Below are positions 8,450-16,940 of a stretch of DNA of 64,000 nt, one piece after another. A program made the translations under genes and the position numbers. Origin of the DNA: PRO6 sp035565775 (GTDB taxonomy: Bacteria > Pseudomonadota > Alphaproteobacteria > Rhizobiales > Xanthobacteraceae); assembly GCA_035565775.1 (NCBI GenBank), contig DATMRW010000014.1:62001-126000 (forward strand), given 5' to 3'. Every line of letters starts with the position of its first letter. Within the stretch, counting starts at the first letter, position 1. The notes under the pieces were generated by a model. It had not been told where the DNA came from and made no database searches. It saw only the letters and a program-made list of their open reading frames with translations.

Positions 8450-8459
8450 CGGATGATAA
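8446..8459. promoter_or_regulatory. Predicted operator between divergent HIBADH and CMD genes (TTATCGGATGATAA)
   Basis: Palindromic arms TTATC/GATAA around GGAT. It overlaps the -10 of the rightward promoter and abuts the -35 of the leftward one, so one bound dimer could shut off both genes. Confidence 0.65.
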
Positions 8460-8644
8460 ACAAATGCGGTGGAAGCCCGCCAGCGAGCGGCCTGCCGCTG
8501 CGAAGACTTGCCGACACCTGCCGCCGCGAGGCGCGGTTGCGGCCAGCGGTCCGACCGCCTTGCATTGCGGCAACACTGCTTCTGGCAAGTCCGCCACTTC
8601 CCCGCTATGGCATAGCCCGCTCTGTCACTTTTGAAAGGCCAAGA

Positions 8645-9181
8645 ATGTCCAGCCGTTTCACCAAGCTTGATCCCGCCAATCTGCCGCCCGAGCAGAAGGC
8701 GGTCTACGACGTCATCGCAGCCGGCAAGCGCAAGGCCGTTCCCTACATCTATCATGCCCTGCTCGGCAGCCCGGAGTTGGCGCAACTGACGCAGCAGCTC
8801 GGCGTCTATTGCCGCTACGGCACCGAGTTCACCGCGCGCCAGTCCGAGCTTGCGGTGCTGGTCGTCGCCCAGCACTTCCAGGCGGCCTATGAATGGTCGG
8901 TCCATGTCGAGGAAGCGCGCAAGGCCGGCCTTCCGGAAAACGTGATTGCAGCGGTCGAGAAGGGCGAGAAGCCGGAATTCGCCGACCCCGATGACGAGCT
9001 GATCTACCGCTTCTCAAAGACGTATTTTGAGCAGAACGACGTGCCGGACGACATTTTTGCTGCAGCGGAAGCGCGGTTCGGCAAGAAAGCCGTAATCGAG
9101 CTCGCCGGCATCCTCGGCTTCTACTCGATGCTCGCCATCGTGCTGCGGATCTATCGCGTGCCGCCGCAGGACAAGGCGTAA
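8645..9181 (+). CDS. Carboxymuconolactone decarboxylase family protein (non-AhpD type)
   Basis: All-helical CMD-fold protein, 178 residues. The core ARQSELAVLVVAQHF then YEWSVH (about 65-88) matches the CMD family, but the CxxC of AhpD-type peroxidase partners is absent, so a disulfide reductase role is unlikely. Start ATG 8645 is preceded by AAAGG; the open frame upstream is non-coding leader. It is followed by a strong terminator, so it is monocistronic. Enzymes of this type decarboxylate or isomerise ring-cleavage lactones, and the neighbours support such a role without proving it. Confidence 0.85.
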   Translation: MSSRFTKLDPANLPPEQKAVYDVIAAGKRKAVPYIYHALLGSPELAQLTQQLGVYCRYGTEFTARQSELAVLVVAQHFQAAYEWSVHVEEARKAGLPENVIAAVEKGEKPEFADPDDELIYRFSKTYFEQNDVPDDIFAAAEARFGKKAVIELAGILGFYSMLAIVLRIYRVPPQDKA

Positions 9182-9211
9182 GCACAGCCGGCTCCGCCGC
9201 ATGGAATACGG

Positions 9212-9243
9212 GCGGTGAGGGAAAAACCCCTCACCGCTTTTTT
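9212..9243 (+). terminator. Rho-independent terminator after CMD-family gene
   Basis: GCGGTGAGGG (9212-9221), loop of A residues, CCCTCACCGC (9228-9237), then a run of T. The right arm contains the stop codon of the convergent TetR gene. Confidence 0.85.
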
Positions 9244-9845
9244 GTTGCCGGTGAGCCAGCCGCTGCTGCTGGCGGCGCCAAAAGGTCGACCAGCGCGCCT
9301 GCGGTTTTTCGCAGCGCAGCCGGGTCGTGATACACCCGCTCCATCACGGCAAGGCCGCGGGTGAACGTCACCACAAGACGCGCGGCTTCCGGCGGCGGCA
9401 GGCGGATCGCGCGCGCCAGCGCCGGCCGCGCCAGCGCCTCGGCGACGATCCCGTCCAGCGCGTCGAGCAGCTTTCGCACCCGCGCTGCGATCTTTTTGCT
9501 CTCGTTCGCAGCCTCGGTTGCGACCTTGGTGGTAAGGCAGCCCTGCGCGGCCGGACCGTTGCTCATATTGGCGATCGCTGCATCAAAGAACGTAAGCAGC
9601 GCCTGCCGCGCATCCGCCTGGTCCAGCGCCCCGCGTGCCTGCGTCAAAAACCTCGCCTCGTAACGATCGAAGGTGCGCAGGAACAACGCGTCCTTGTCGC
9701 CATAGGCGTGATAGAGGCTGCCGCGCTGCACGCCGCTGGCGCGGGCGATATCCAGCATCGTCGCGGCGCCAAAGCCCTTCTGGCGAAACACGGCTTCCGC
9801 CTTCGCCAGCACCGCGTCTTCCTCGAATTCGCGCGCTCTTGCCAT
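9231..9845 (-). CDS. TetR/AcrR family transcriptional regulator, probable repressor of the GST operon
   Basis: Repressor of 204 residues with a normal N-terminal HTH (AVFRQKGFGAATMLDIARAS, then GVQRGSLYHAYGDKDALF) and a C-terminal domain with GCLTTKVATEAANESK, common in the AcrR/NemR-like branch that senses electrophiles and xenobiotics. Divergent from the two GST genes. A perfect inverted repeat, TTGACA-N4-TGTCAA, lies in the 126-base gap and is a likely operator for both directions. The stop codon is embedded in the terminator of the convergent CMD-family gene. Confidence 0.88.
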   Translation of the reverse strand: MARAREFEEDAVLAKAEAVFRQKGFGAATMLDIARASGVQRGSLYHAYGDKDALFLRTFDRYEARFLTQARGALDQADARQALLTFFDAAIANMSNGPAAQGCLTTKVATEAANESKKIAARVRKLLDALDGIVAEALARPALARAIRLPPPEAARLVVTFTRGLAVMERVYHDPAALRKTAGALVDLLAPPAAAAGSPATKKR

Positions 9846-9908
9846 CCGCTTCCCCGTCGCTGCTCGCCCGCATCAGGTCAAACTTCAATCTTGACAACAG
9901 CATTATTT

Positions 9909-9924
9909 TTGACAGTCTTGTCAA
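9909..9924. promoter_or_regulatory. Predicted TetR operator between tetR and GST operon (TTGACA-GTCT-TGTCAA)
   Basis: Perfect 6-base arms in an AT-rich stretch. A further TTGACA copy lies at 9891-9896. The site sits 64 bases before the TetR start and 48 bases before the first GST start. Confidence 0.6.
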
Positions 9925-9971
9925 GAATTAGGCTGGCGCTGACGCAAGCCCTTGGATGGACGTCTTTTGCT

Positions 9972-10682
9972 ATGATCGAATTGCTCTACTGGACCACGCC
10001 GAACGGCCACAAGATCGTGATCGCACTGGAGGAGCTTGGCCTTCCCTATCGCATCACGCCGATCAACATCTCGACCGGCGAGCAGTTCAAGCCCGACTTC
10101 CTGAAGGTCAGCCCGAACAACCGCATTCCGGCGATCATCGATCACGCGCCGGATGACGGCGGCGCACCGCTCGGCGTGTTCGAGTCCGGCGCGATCCTCG
10201 AATATCTCGCCGACAAGACCGGCAAACTGCTGCCGAAGGCGACGCGGCCGCGCTTCGAGGCGCTGCAGTGGCTCTATTGGCAGATGGGCGGGCTCGGCCC
10301 GATGGCGGGGCAGGCGCATCACTTCGTCCACTACGCGCCCGAACAGGTGCCCTACGGCATCAACCGCTACGTCAAGGAAGCCAACCGCCTCTATGGGGTG
10401 ATGGACCGCCGTCTCGCCGACCGGTCCTATCTCGCCGGCGACGAGCTCTCGATCGCCGACATCGCCTGCTATCCGTGGGTGCGCGTGCATGAGCGCCACG
10501 GCCAGAACCTCGGCGAGTTTCCCAACGTGCGGCGCTGGAACGACGCGATCGCCGCGCGGCCGTCCGTGATCAAGACCTACGAGGTCGCGGCAAGCATCAA
10601 CACCACGCCGACGGTGACGGACGCCTCACGGGCGCTGCTGTTCGGCCAGACTGCCGCCCTTCCGGTCGGAGCAAAGGCATGA
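9972..10682 (+). CDS. yfcG: Nu-class glutathione S-transferase (YfcG/YghU-like)
   Basis: GST of 236 residues that matches E. coli YfcG closely from memory: TPNGHKIVIALEELGLPY at the N-terminus (TPNG replaces the usual Ser/Tyr/Cys active site), SPNNRIPAIIDH, FESGAILEYLADKTG, and QWLYWQMGGLGPMAGQAHHF in the helical domain. Nu-class enzymes bind two glutathione molecules and act as disulfide reductases. Some sphingomonad members release glutathione from beta-aryl-ether cleavage intermediates. ATG 9972 starts the conserved fold. Overlaps the next GST by 4 bases (ATGA), so the pair is cotranslated. Confidence 0.88.
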   Translation: MIELLYWTTPNGHKIVIALEELGLPYRITPINISTGEQFKPDFLKVSPNNRIPAIIDHAPDDGGAPLGVFESGAILEYLADKTGKLLPKATRPRFEALQWLYWQMGGLGPMAGQAHHFVHYAPEQVPYGINRYVKEANRLYGVMDRRLADRSYLAGDELSIADIACYPWVRVHERHGQNLGEFPNVRRWNDAIAARPSVIKTYEVAASINTTPTVTDASRALLFGQTAALPVGAKA

Positions 10683-11401
10683 GCGCGACCATGACGGACA
10701 CGAGCGGAATCGTCCTTTACGATCTCGCCGGCGCCGACGCCGATCTGCGCTTCAGCCCGCATTGCTGGAAGGTGCGCATGGCGCTCGCCCACAAGGGTCT
10801 CGACGTGCAGACCGTGCCGTGGCGTTTCACCGAGAAGGAGGCGATCGCCTTCTCCGGCCAGCAGCTCGTCCCGATACTGGTCGACCAAGGAGAGGTCGTC
10901 AGCGATTCGTGGAAGATCGCGACGCATCTCGAAGCGCGCTACCCGGACCGTCCGTCGCTGTTCGGCGGCAAGGCCGGCGAAGCGCTCGCCCGCTTCGTCA
11001 ACTCCTGGGCGGATGCATCGCTGGTACCCGCCATCGCCAAGCTGATGCTGCTCGACATCCACGCCTGCATTCACGACAAGGACCGCGATTATTTCCGCGC
11101 CTCGCGGGAAAAGCGCTTCGGCATGACGCTCGAGGCGATCACCGCCGACACCGCGGCGCGGCGCAGCGACGTGCAACAAGCGCTCATGCCGCTGCGCCTG
11201 ATGCTGCGCGACCAGCCCTTCATTGCAGGCGACGCGCCGGCCTATGCCGACTACTGCGTCTTCGGCATGCTGATGTGGGCGCGCTGCGTCGGATCGGCGG
11301 ACGTGCTCGAAGCCGACGATCGCGTCTATGCTTGGCGCGAGCGTCTGCTCGACGCATTCGGGGGCCTCGCCCGAGGCGCGTCGGTCGCGACTGCCGCCTG
11401 A
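10679..11401 (+). CDS. Glutathione S-transferase, LigE/beta-etherase-like (fungal-type FuA class)
   Basis: GST of 240 residues. The N-terminal thioredoxin-like domain (IVLYDLAG, FSPHCWKVRMALAHKGLDV, LVPILVDQGEVVSDSWKIA, ARYPDRPSLFGG) follows the layout of LigE/LigP beta-etherases (LYDL, SPYxWRTKxALKHKG, DSWxIAxYL, YPDRPMLF). The C-terminal helices include YADYCVFGMLMWAR. These enzymes attack the beta carbon of lignin-type aryl ethers with glutathione, but the class is widespread in rhizobia and many members have unknown substrates. Second gene of an operon with a Nu-class GST. Confidence 0.82.
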   Translation: MSATMTDTSGIVLYDLAGADADLRFSPHCWKVRMALAHKGLDVQTVPWRFTEKEAIAFSGQQLVPILVDQGEVVSDSWKIATHLEARYPDRPSLFGGKAGEALARFVNSWADASLVPAIAKLMLLDIHACIHDKDRDYFRASREKRFGMTLEAITADTAARRSDVQQALMPLRLMLRDQPFIAGDAPAYADYCVFGMLMWARCVGSADVLEADDRVYAWRERLLDAFGGLARGASVATAA

Positions 11402-11509
11402 TCCTTGATCAGCCGGAATAATCGAGCCGATTACCGAGCATAATTTGAATTTATGCCGTGAAGCTTTCATGATTCCGGCGACCAAAAATCTCCGCCGGAG
11501 GAACTTCGC

Positions 11510-12019
11510 TTGACTGAGACGACGACACTCGAGACCCCGCCCGCCTTTCAGCCCCGCGCCTTTCGCGACGCGCTGGGATCATTCACAACAGGCGTGGTGG
11601 TGGTCACGACACTTGGCCCCGACCAGCGACCGGTCGGCCTGACCATCAATTCGTTCAACTCGGTCTCGCTCGATCCGCCGCTAATCTTGTGGAGCCTTGC
11701 GCTGAAGGCCCCGAGCCTTAGCGCGTTTCGCGCCTCCGACAGCTTTGTGATCAACATTCTGGCCGCGGATCAGGAGCATGTCGGCCGCCAGTTCGCGCGT
11801 CCGGCCGACGACAAGTTCGCCAATATCGACTTCGTCGCGGGCGTCACCGGCGCGCCGGTGCTGCTCGGCACGTCGGCGCATCTGGAATGCCGCGTCGACG
11901 CCCGCCACCCCGGCGGCGACCATGAAATCTATGTCGGCGAAGTGATCTCGTTCGAGGACCGCGGCCACGCGCCGCTGGTCTATCATCGCAGCGCGTTCCG
12001 CCGCCTCGAAGCGGTCTGA
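11510..12019 (+). CDS. Flavin reductase, HpaC/RutF-like small component
   Basis: NAD(P)H:flavin oxidoreductase of 169 residues, with the split-barrel pattern FRDALGSFTTGVVVVTT near the N-terminus, SVSLDPPLILWSL, and the family signature GGDHEIYVGEV near 145. It supplies reduced FMN/FAD to a partner monooxygenase; the luciferase-type enzyme at 15710-16816 is the obvious candidate in the window. TTG at 11510 is the start: GGAGG lies 8 bases before it. Its 3' end converges on a LysR gene 9 bases away. Confidence 0.9.
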   Translation: MTETTTLETPPAFQPRAFRDALGSFTTGVVVVTTLGPDQRPVGLTINSFNSVSLDPPLILWSLALKAPSLSAFRASDSFVINILAADQEHVGRQFARPADDKFANIDFVAGVTGAPVLLGTSAHLECRVDARHPGGDHEIYVGEVISFEDRGHAPLVYHRSAFRRLEAV

Positions 12020-12028
12020 CCGGGCAGA

Positions 12029-12994
12029 CTATCCCTCGAAGTGACCGATCCAGAACTGGTTGAGCCGGTTCGCCTCCTCCCGCAACAGCTCGAGAAACGC
12101 CGTTGCGGGGGGTGAAATGACATGGCGCGACGGCTCGATTAGAACGAGATCGAGCGTCTGGGCCGGATCGACGATCGGCTGAACCGACAGGCCGAGCCGG
12201 TCGATATCCGCCGCCAGCATGATTGCGGGCACGACCGAGCGCCAGTCGGACGAGGCGACGAAGTCCAGCGTGCCCATCATCGAATCCATTTCGAGCACGC
12301 GGTCGATCTTGACCTCGTTCGAGGCGATGTAGGTCTCGATCAACGTCCGGCGGGTGTTGGCGATGCTGGGCAGCACCAGCTTGAGCAGCCCAAGTTCGTT
12401 CAGGCGCGCCGGCTTGAGATGGGTCTCGGGATCGAGGCGGCTCACCAGCGTCTCATGCGTCGTCAGAAAATGTTGGCTTTTCAGCCCCGGCACGCCCGGG
12501 GTCGACGGCACGATGGCAAAATCCAGCTCGCCGTTGAGCACGCTCTGGGTCAGGATCGGGCTGAACGCCTCCACGACCCGCACCGAAACGTTGGGGTAGG
12601 CGTCGATGAAGCGGCGCATCGCCGGCGCCAGCGTCACCCGCGTCATGGTCGGCATCAGCCCCACCGCGATATCGCCGGACACGCCGTTGGCGTAGAGCAG
12701 CATCGATTCATGCGTCGCCTCGTGCAGGCGCAGCATCTCGACGCAGCGATTGTAATAGGCATCGCCCGCAGGCGTCGGCGACACCCGGCCCTTATCGCGC
12801 GAGAACAGCTTGACGTTGAACCGCTCTTCCAGCTTGCGGATATGCTGGGAAACGCCGGATTGCGTGCCGTGTTCGCGGCTGGCGGCCGCCGTAAAGGAGC
12901 GTTCCTCATACGCCGCCACGAACAGGCGAATTTCTCTCAAACTCTCTGCCACGACCCCACTCAATCCCGGATTTGCGCGAGGCGGTCTGATCAT
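12029..12994 (-). CDS. LysR family transcriptional regulator
   Basis: 321 residues. The winged HTH is at about residues 18-80 (FVAAYEERSFTAAASREHGT, then QSGVSQHIRKLEERF), followed by a linker helix and a two-lobed effector domain. No divergent target gene is present, because the next gene upstream runs the same way. The target may be elsewhere in the cluster. Effector unknown. Confidence 0.9.
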   Translation of the reverse strand: MIRPPRANPGLSGVVAESLREIRLFVAAYEERSFTAAASREHGTQSGVSQHIRKLEERFNVKLFSRDKGRVSPTPAGDAYYNRCVEMLRLHEATHESMLLYANGVSGDIAVGLMPTMTRVTLAPAMRRFIDAYPNVSVRVVEAFSPILTQSVLNGELDFAIVPSTPGVPGLKSQHFLTTHETLVSRLDPETHLKPARLNELGLLKLVLPSIANTRRTLIETYIASNEVKIDRVLEMDSMMGTLDFVASSDWRSVVPAIMLAADIDRLGLSVQPIVDPAQTLDLVLIEPSRHVISPPATAFLELLREEANRLNQFWIGHFEG

Positions 12995-13156
12995 GGCCGA
13001 AAGGAATCGCTGAGCGCGCCCATAAGGCGGCCGTGTCCTGCCCGCTGCTTGGCCGACACTTGCATAATGGGGACCGCAGGAAAAGAGGGGGCGCCGGTGA
13101 GCGCCAAATCGGCTGCCGGGCAGGCTCTGCGAAGAGCGCCGCCCGGCAGAAGGCGC

Positions 13157-14146
13157 TTATTTCACGCTGGCGATCGTGTTGGTGGTGTTCGACTCGAAAA
13201 CGGCTTCGAGCGCCGCCACGGTATCGATCATCTGATCGGTCGAGATCATGTAAGGCTCGCCGCCCTTGGCCGCGCGGGCGAACGCCTCGAGGTTGTAGCG
13301 CACCGCAGGCGCCGCGACGTAATCGACGGTCTCGCGTTCCTTGCCGCGAATGACATAGGTCGCGGTCCAGCCCTCGGAGTTCTCCGGGTGGGCCTTGTCG
13401 CGGACCTCGGCCCAGCCATTGCTGCCATAGACGGCGAGACGGCCGTCGAACGGCGTCGTGAGAATGGCGGACAGCAGCGCATTCGAGCCGTTCTTGAAGT
13501 TCAGGAACATGCCGAGGGTGTCGCCGTTCTCGAACTTGGTCGCCAGCGTCTTGTTGGAGATCAAAACGCGCTCGGCCGGGCCGAGGATCGCGGTCGCAAG
13601 GTCGATCAGGTGAATGCCGGTCGCGGTGACTGGGCCGACCGGGTTGCTCGCGCTGATGCGCCAGTTGCCGGGAGCCAGCGCCAAAAACTTGTCCTGGCTG
13701 AAATTGGCCTCGAGCTGGACGATGGTGCCGAGCTCGCCCGCCTTGATGCGGTTGACGAGATCGACGACCGGCGGCTCGAAGCGGCGCTCATGGCCGACGC
13801 CGAGCACGCGGTTGTGCTCCTTGCAGACGGCGACGGCGCGCTCGGCATCGGCGCGCGTAAGGCACAGCGGCTTTTCACAGAACACGTGCTTGCCGCGGGT
13901 CGCTGCGGCGATGATCTGATCGGCATGGAACTGCTGCGGGGTGCAGAGCACGACGCCCTCGACCTCGGGATCGGCCAGCACGGCCTCGAAGTCCGCGGCG
14001 AAGCGCGCACCGTATTCCGCCGCCGTCGCTGCCTTCGACGAATCAACGTCAGTAGCAACGACAATCTTGATGTCCGAACTGCCGGACAGGACGCGCAGCA
14101 GCGTGCCGCCCCACCAGCCAATTCCGACCAAACCAACCTTGAGCAT
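13157..14146 (-). CDS. Gfo/Idh/MocA family NAD(P)-dependent oxidoreductase
   Basis: 329 residues. Rossmann motif VGLVGIGWWGG at the N-terminus, CEKPLCLTRADAE near 95 (the EKP signature that binds nicotinamide), then the family's large beta-sheet domain. ATG 14146 is used: AAGGA lies 7 bases upstream and the fold begins at once; the open frame continues upstream without a binding site. Substrates range from sugars and inositols to phthalate dihydrodiols, so the role here is open. Confidence 0.88.
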   Translation of the reverse strand: MLKVGLVGIGWWGGTLLRVLSGSSDIKIVVATDVDSSKAATAAEYGARFAADFEAVLADPEVEGVVLCTPQQFHADQIIAAATRGKHVFCEKPLCLTRADAERAVAVCKEHNRVLGVGHERRFEPPVVDLVNRIKAGELGTIVQLEANFSQDKFLALAPGNWRISASNPVGPVTATGIHLIDLATAILGPAERVLISNKTLATKFENGDTLGMFLNFKNGSNALLSAILTTPFDGRLAVYGSNGWAEVRDKAHPENSEGWTATYVIRGKERETVDYVAAPAVRYNLEAFARAAKGGEPYMISTDQMIDTVAALEAVFESNTTNTIASVK

Positions 14147-14388
14147 TTTTTGATCCTTGTTCCTCTGAACGGCAAGCTGATCGGCGTTGATGCGATGGAG
14201 AGACCGGATGCCGGCGCGATCCAAGACGCCCGGTGACGCGCGACGAACGGAGCTTCCCGCTGGTCACGGCACGCGCAAAAGCCCGATTCCGCAACGGTTT
14301 CGAGCTTCGCGCCTACCACACGCCAACATTATGCAAGGCGTCAAATGGCGCGACAAATTATCTGCTCTTCTCCGGGTCATTCGCGGGC

Positions 14389-15579
14389 TTAATGACCTTC
14401 CGGCTTCGCCGTCCCGGTCAGGTGAAGCAGAAGGGCCGCGCCGCACATCGCCGCGCCAATGATGCAGCTCAGCGTCCAGCCGCCGACGACATAGGCCCAG
14501 GCGCCGACCGCCGAGCCGACCGCGCCGCCGGAATAGAAGATCGCAAAGAACAGGCCGTTGAGCCGACTGCGCGCGGCGGTACCCAGCGCCAGAATCGCCC
14601 GCTGGCTGAGCGTGAGGCTGGTGGCAACGCCGCAATCGAGCAAGACGCCGGCAAACACCAGCAGCAGCAGCGCGGCGGTCGTGCCCATCTCCGCATAGAA
14701 GCAGAAGAGAAACGACAAAATCGCCAGCAGCAGCGCGCCGAGCGCGGTGGCGCGGCCGAAGCCGCGATCGGCCGCCCAGCCGACGAACGGCGCGGCAGCC
14801 GCGCCGGTGACACCGATCAGCGCGAACAGCGCAATGCCGCGCTGGGTGTAGCCATAGGCCGGACCAGCCAAAAGCATCGGCACCACGGTCCAGAACACGG
14901 TGAAGGCGCTGAACAGAAAGAACTGAATCAGCGCACGACGCCGCAGCAGCGGGTAGCTCAGGAACAGCTTTTTCAGCGACGGCAGCAGATCGCGGTAGCG
15001 AAAACCCTCCGGCGGCCGCCGCATCGGCACGAGGCGCAGCAATGCAACGGCAAGGGCGGCGATCATCGCCGCCGAGAGCAGGAAGATCGCCCGCCAGCCG
15101 AATGAATCGGCGACGATGCTGGAAAGCGGGCGGGCCACCATCATGCCGAGCAGAAGCCCGGCCATCACGGTGCCGAGCGCGCGCCCGCCGCTATCGGCGC
15201 GGACGAGATGAGAGGCGAACGGCACGATGATCTGTGCGACCGAGGCGGAGATTCCGATCACCAGCGCGGCAGTGAGGAACATCGCGGCGTTAGCCGCAAG
15301 GCCCGCGGCAAGCAGGCCGGCCGCGAGAATGGCGAAGGCGGTGACGATCAGCCGCCGGTTCTCGAAACGGTCGCCGAGCGGCACGACCAGCAATAGCCCG
15401 ACGCCATAGCCGATCTGCATCACGGTCATCGCAAAGCCGGCCGCTGCCGGCGAAATGCCGAGCGCCGCGCTGATTTGCGTCAGCAAAGGTTGTGCGTAAT
15501 AAAGATTGGCGACAACCGCCCCGCCCGCAAACGCGAGCAACATCGTCAGCCCCGGTCCCAAGTCGCCTCCGCATTTCAA
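14389..15579 (-). CDS. MFS transporter, 12 transmembrane helices
   Basis: About 396 residues with repeated hydrophobic helices and the A-like loop GDRFENRRLI after helix 2. The N-terminal helix holds AGGAVVANLYYAQPLL, seen in drug/aromatic efflux MFS proteins of the YnfM type. The start is uncertain: the first codon is TTG at 15579, GGAGG lies further in, and ATG at 15543 would remove 12 residues. Likely exports or imports a pathway compound. Confidence 0.85.
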   Translation of the reverse strand: MKCGGDLGPGLTMLLAFAGGAVVANLYYAQPLLTQISAALGISPAAAGFAMTVMQIGYGVGLLLVVPLGDRFENRRLIVTAFAILAAGLLAAGLAANAAMFLTAALVIGISASVAQIIVPFASHLVRADSGGRALGTVMAGLLLGMMVARPLSSIVADSFGWRAIFLLSAAMIAALAVALLRLVPMRRPPEGFRYRDLLPSLKKLFLSYPLLRRRALIQFFLFSAFTVFWTVVPMLLAGPAYGYTQRGIALFALIGVTGAAAAPFVGWAADRGFGRATALGALLLAILSFLFCFYAEMGTTAALLLLVFAGVLLDCGVATSLTLSQRAILALGTAARSRLNGLFFAIFYSGGAVGSAVGAWAYVVGGWTLSCIIGAAMCGAALLLHLTGTAKPEGH

Positions 15580-15603
15580 TCGCGAACGTCTAGCCGAAAC
15601 GCG

Positions 15604-15637
15604 ACAGGCGCCGCGGGGTGCTCCCGTCGGCGCCTGT
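15604..15637. other. Stem-loop between LLM monooxygenase and MFS genes
   Basis: Arms ACAGGCGCCG (15604-15613) and CGGCGCCTGT (15628-15637) are perfect, with a G/C-rich loop that can fold further. T follows on the plus strand but only weakly on the minus strand, so it may be an imperfect terminator or mRNA 3' stabiliser. Confidence 0.45.
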
Positions 15638-15709
15638 TTGGATAAGAACTTTGCTCAGCCGAAGCAATCTTGAAACATCGTCCGACGCCTGCTTCGGCCA
15701 AGCTGCATT

Positions 15710-16816
15710 TTACTCGGCTGCATTTGCCGCCGGAATGGTGCGGCCCTCGAGCGACGGCGCGACCTTTTCGGCGAGCAGGATCATTGAGCGGCGCGACAGC
15801 TCGACATCCGTCCAGTCCTTGCCGGCATAGAGCAGCGTGCCGAACGGGCCGGTGGTCTCCTGCAGCTTCAGAAGATCCTCGGCGACCTTGTCCGGCGTAC
15901 CCCAGATCACCAGTTCGTCGAGCACGCGCTCGATCGTCAGGTCATCGTCGGACATCGACTGATCGGCCTTGAAGAGATTGGCGCGGCCATTCTTCTTCAT
16001 CTTGGTGAGGAGCTGGTTGTAGTAGAACCGATACGGGCTCTTGGGGTCATAGACGTAGTCGCGCGCCGTCTTGAGATCGTCGGCGACGAACACGCTCTTG
16101 GCCACACGCCAGTCATTCGGATCAGCGACACGGCCGACGCGCTCGCAGCCCTCGACGTACTTCGGCCAGTGGGTTGCAACCCACTTCGGCATCAAGAAGT
16201 TCGCGGAGATCGGCAGCCAGCCGCGCGCGGCCGCCTCGACCACGCCCTTGGAATACGGCGCCACTACCGTGCAGACGATCGGCGGATAGGGCTTCTGCAA
16301 CGGCTTCGTCATGATGCCCTGGCCGATCGCCGGCATCTGCGTCCGCTCGGTCGAGATCTTCCAGTATTTGCCTTCGATGTTGTACGGCACCTCGCCGTCC
16401 CATATCGCGAGGATCTGGTTGATCGACTCGACAAACATTTCGTTGCGGTCGGCATCGAGATTGCCGAAGACTTCGGCGTCGGACAACAGGCCGCCGGGGC
16501 TGATGCCGAAATTGAAACGGCCATCGAGCATGTGGTCGAGCATCGCGATCTGGCCCGCGACATGCGCCGGATGGGTGTTCGGCAGATTGACGGTGCCGGT
16601 GCCGAGACGAATGTTTTTCGTGTGCGACGCGATCCAGGCGACGAACATCGCGCTCGACGTGATGTTTTCTGCCTGATCGGTGACGTGCTCGCCGACATAG
16701 GCCTCGGTGAAACCGAGTTCATCGGCAAGCAGGAAGGCCTCGCGGTCTTCCTTCAGGGACTGCCGCCAATCCTTGTCCAGGGGGTGGATCGGCATCGTGA
16801 AAAATCCGAGCTTCAT
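15710..16816 (-). CDS. Luciferase-like (LLM) flavin-dependent monooxygenase, limonene-monooxygenase-like
   Basis: FMNH2-dependent monooxygenase of 368 residues with a TIM-barrel bacterial-luciferase fold. The N-terminus KLGFFTMPIHPLDKDW, then ADELGFTEAYVGEHVTDQ, KNIRLGTGTVNLPNTHPAHV and GRFNFGISPGG match the group that includes LimB (limonene 1,2-monooxygenase) as I recall it. The late segment IWGTPDKVAEDLLKL is also typical. GGGAG lies 7 bases before the ATG. It needs a flavin reductase, which the gene at 11510-12019 could supply. Substrate unknown. Confidence 0.88.
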   Translation of the reverse strand: MKLGFFTMPIHPLDKDWRQSLKEDREAFLLADELGFTEAYVGEHVTDQAENITSSAMFVAWIASHTKNIRLGTGTVNLPNTHPAHVAGQIAMLDHMLDGRFNFGISPGGLLSDAEVFGNLDADRNEMFVESINQILAIWDGEVPYNIEGKYWKISTERTQMPAIGQGIMTKPLQKPYPPIVCTVVAPYSKGVVEAAARGWLPISANFLMPKWVATHWPKYVEGCERVGRVADPNDWRVAKSVFVADDLKTARDYVYDPKSPYRFYYNQLLTKMKKNGRANLFKADQSMSDDDLTIERVLDELVIWGTPDKVAEDLLKLQETTGPFGTLLYAGKDWTDVELSRRSMILLAEKVAPSLEGRTIPAANAAE

Positions 16817-16940
16817 CGCTCAACTCCCGCAAAATCTTTAGAAAAGGGTAGCCAGTAACGCGGATCAGGAAAAATGATTGTTTCTGATGCAGCGGATTAC
16901 TAGGCGTAATCCATTGCCCACTATCCCCCCGCGAAAATCG

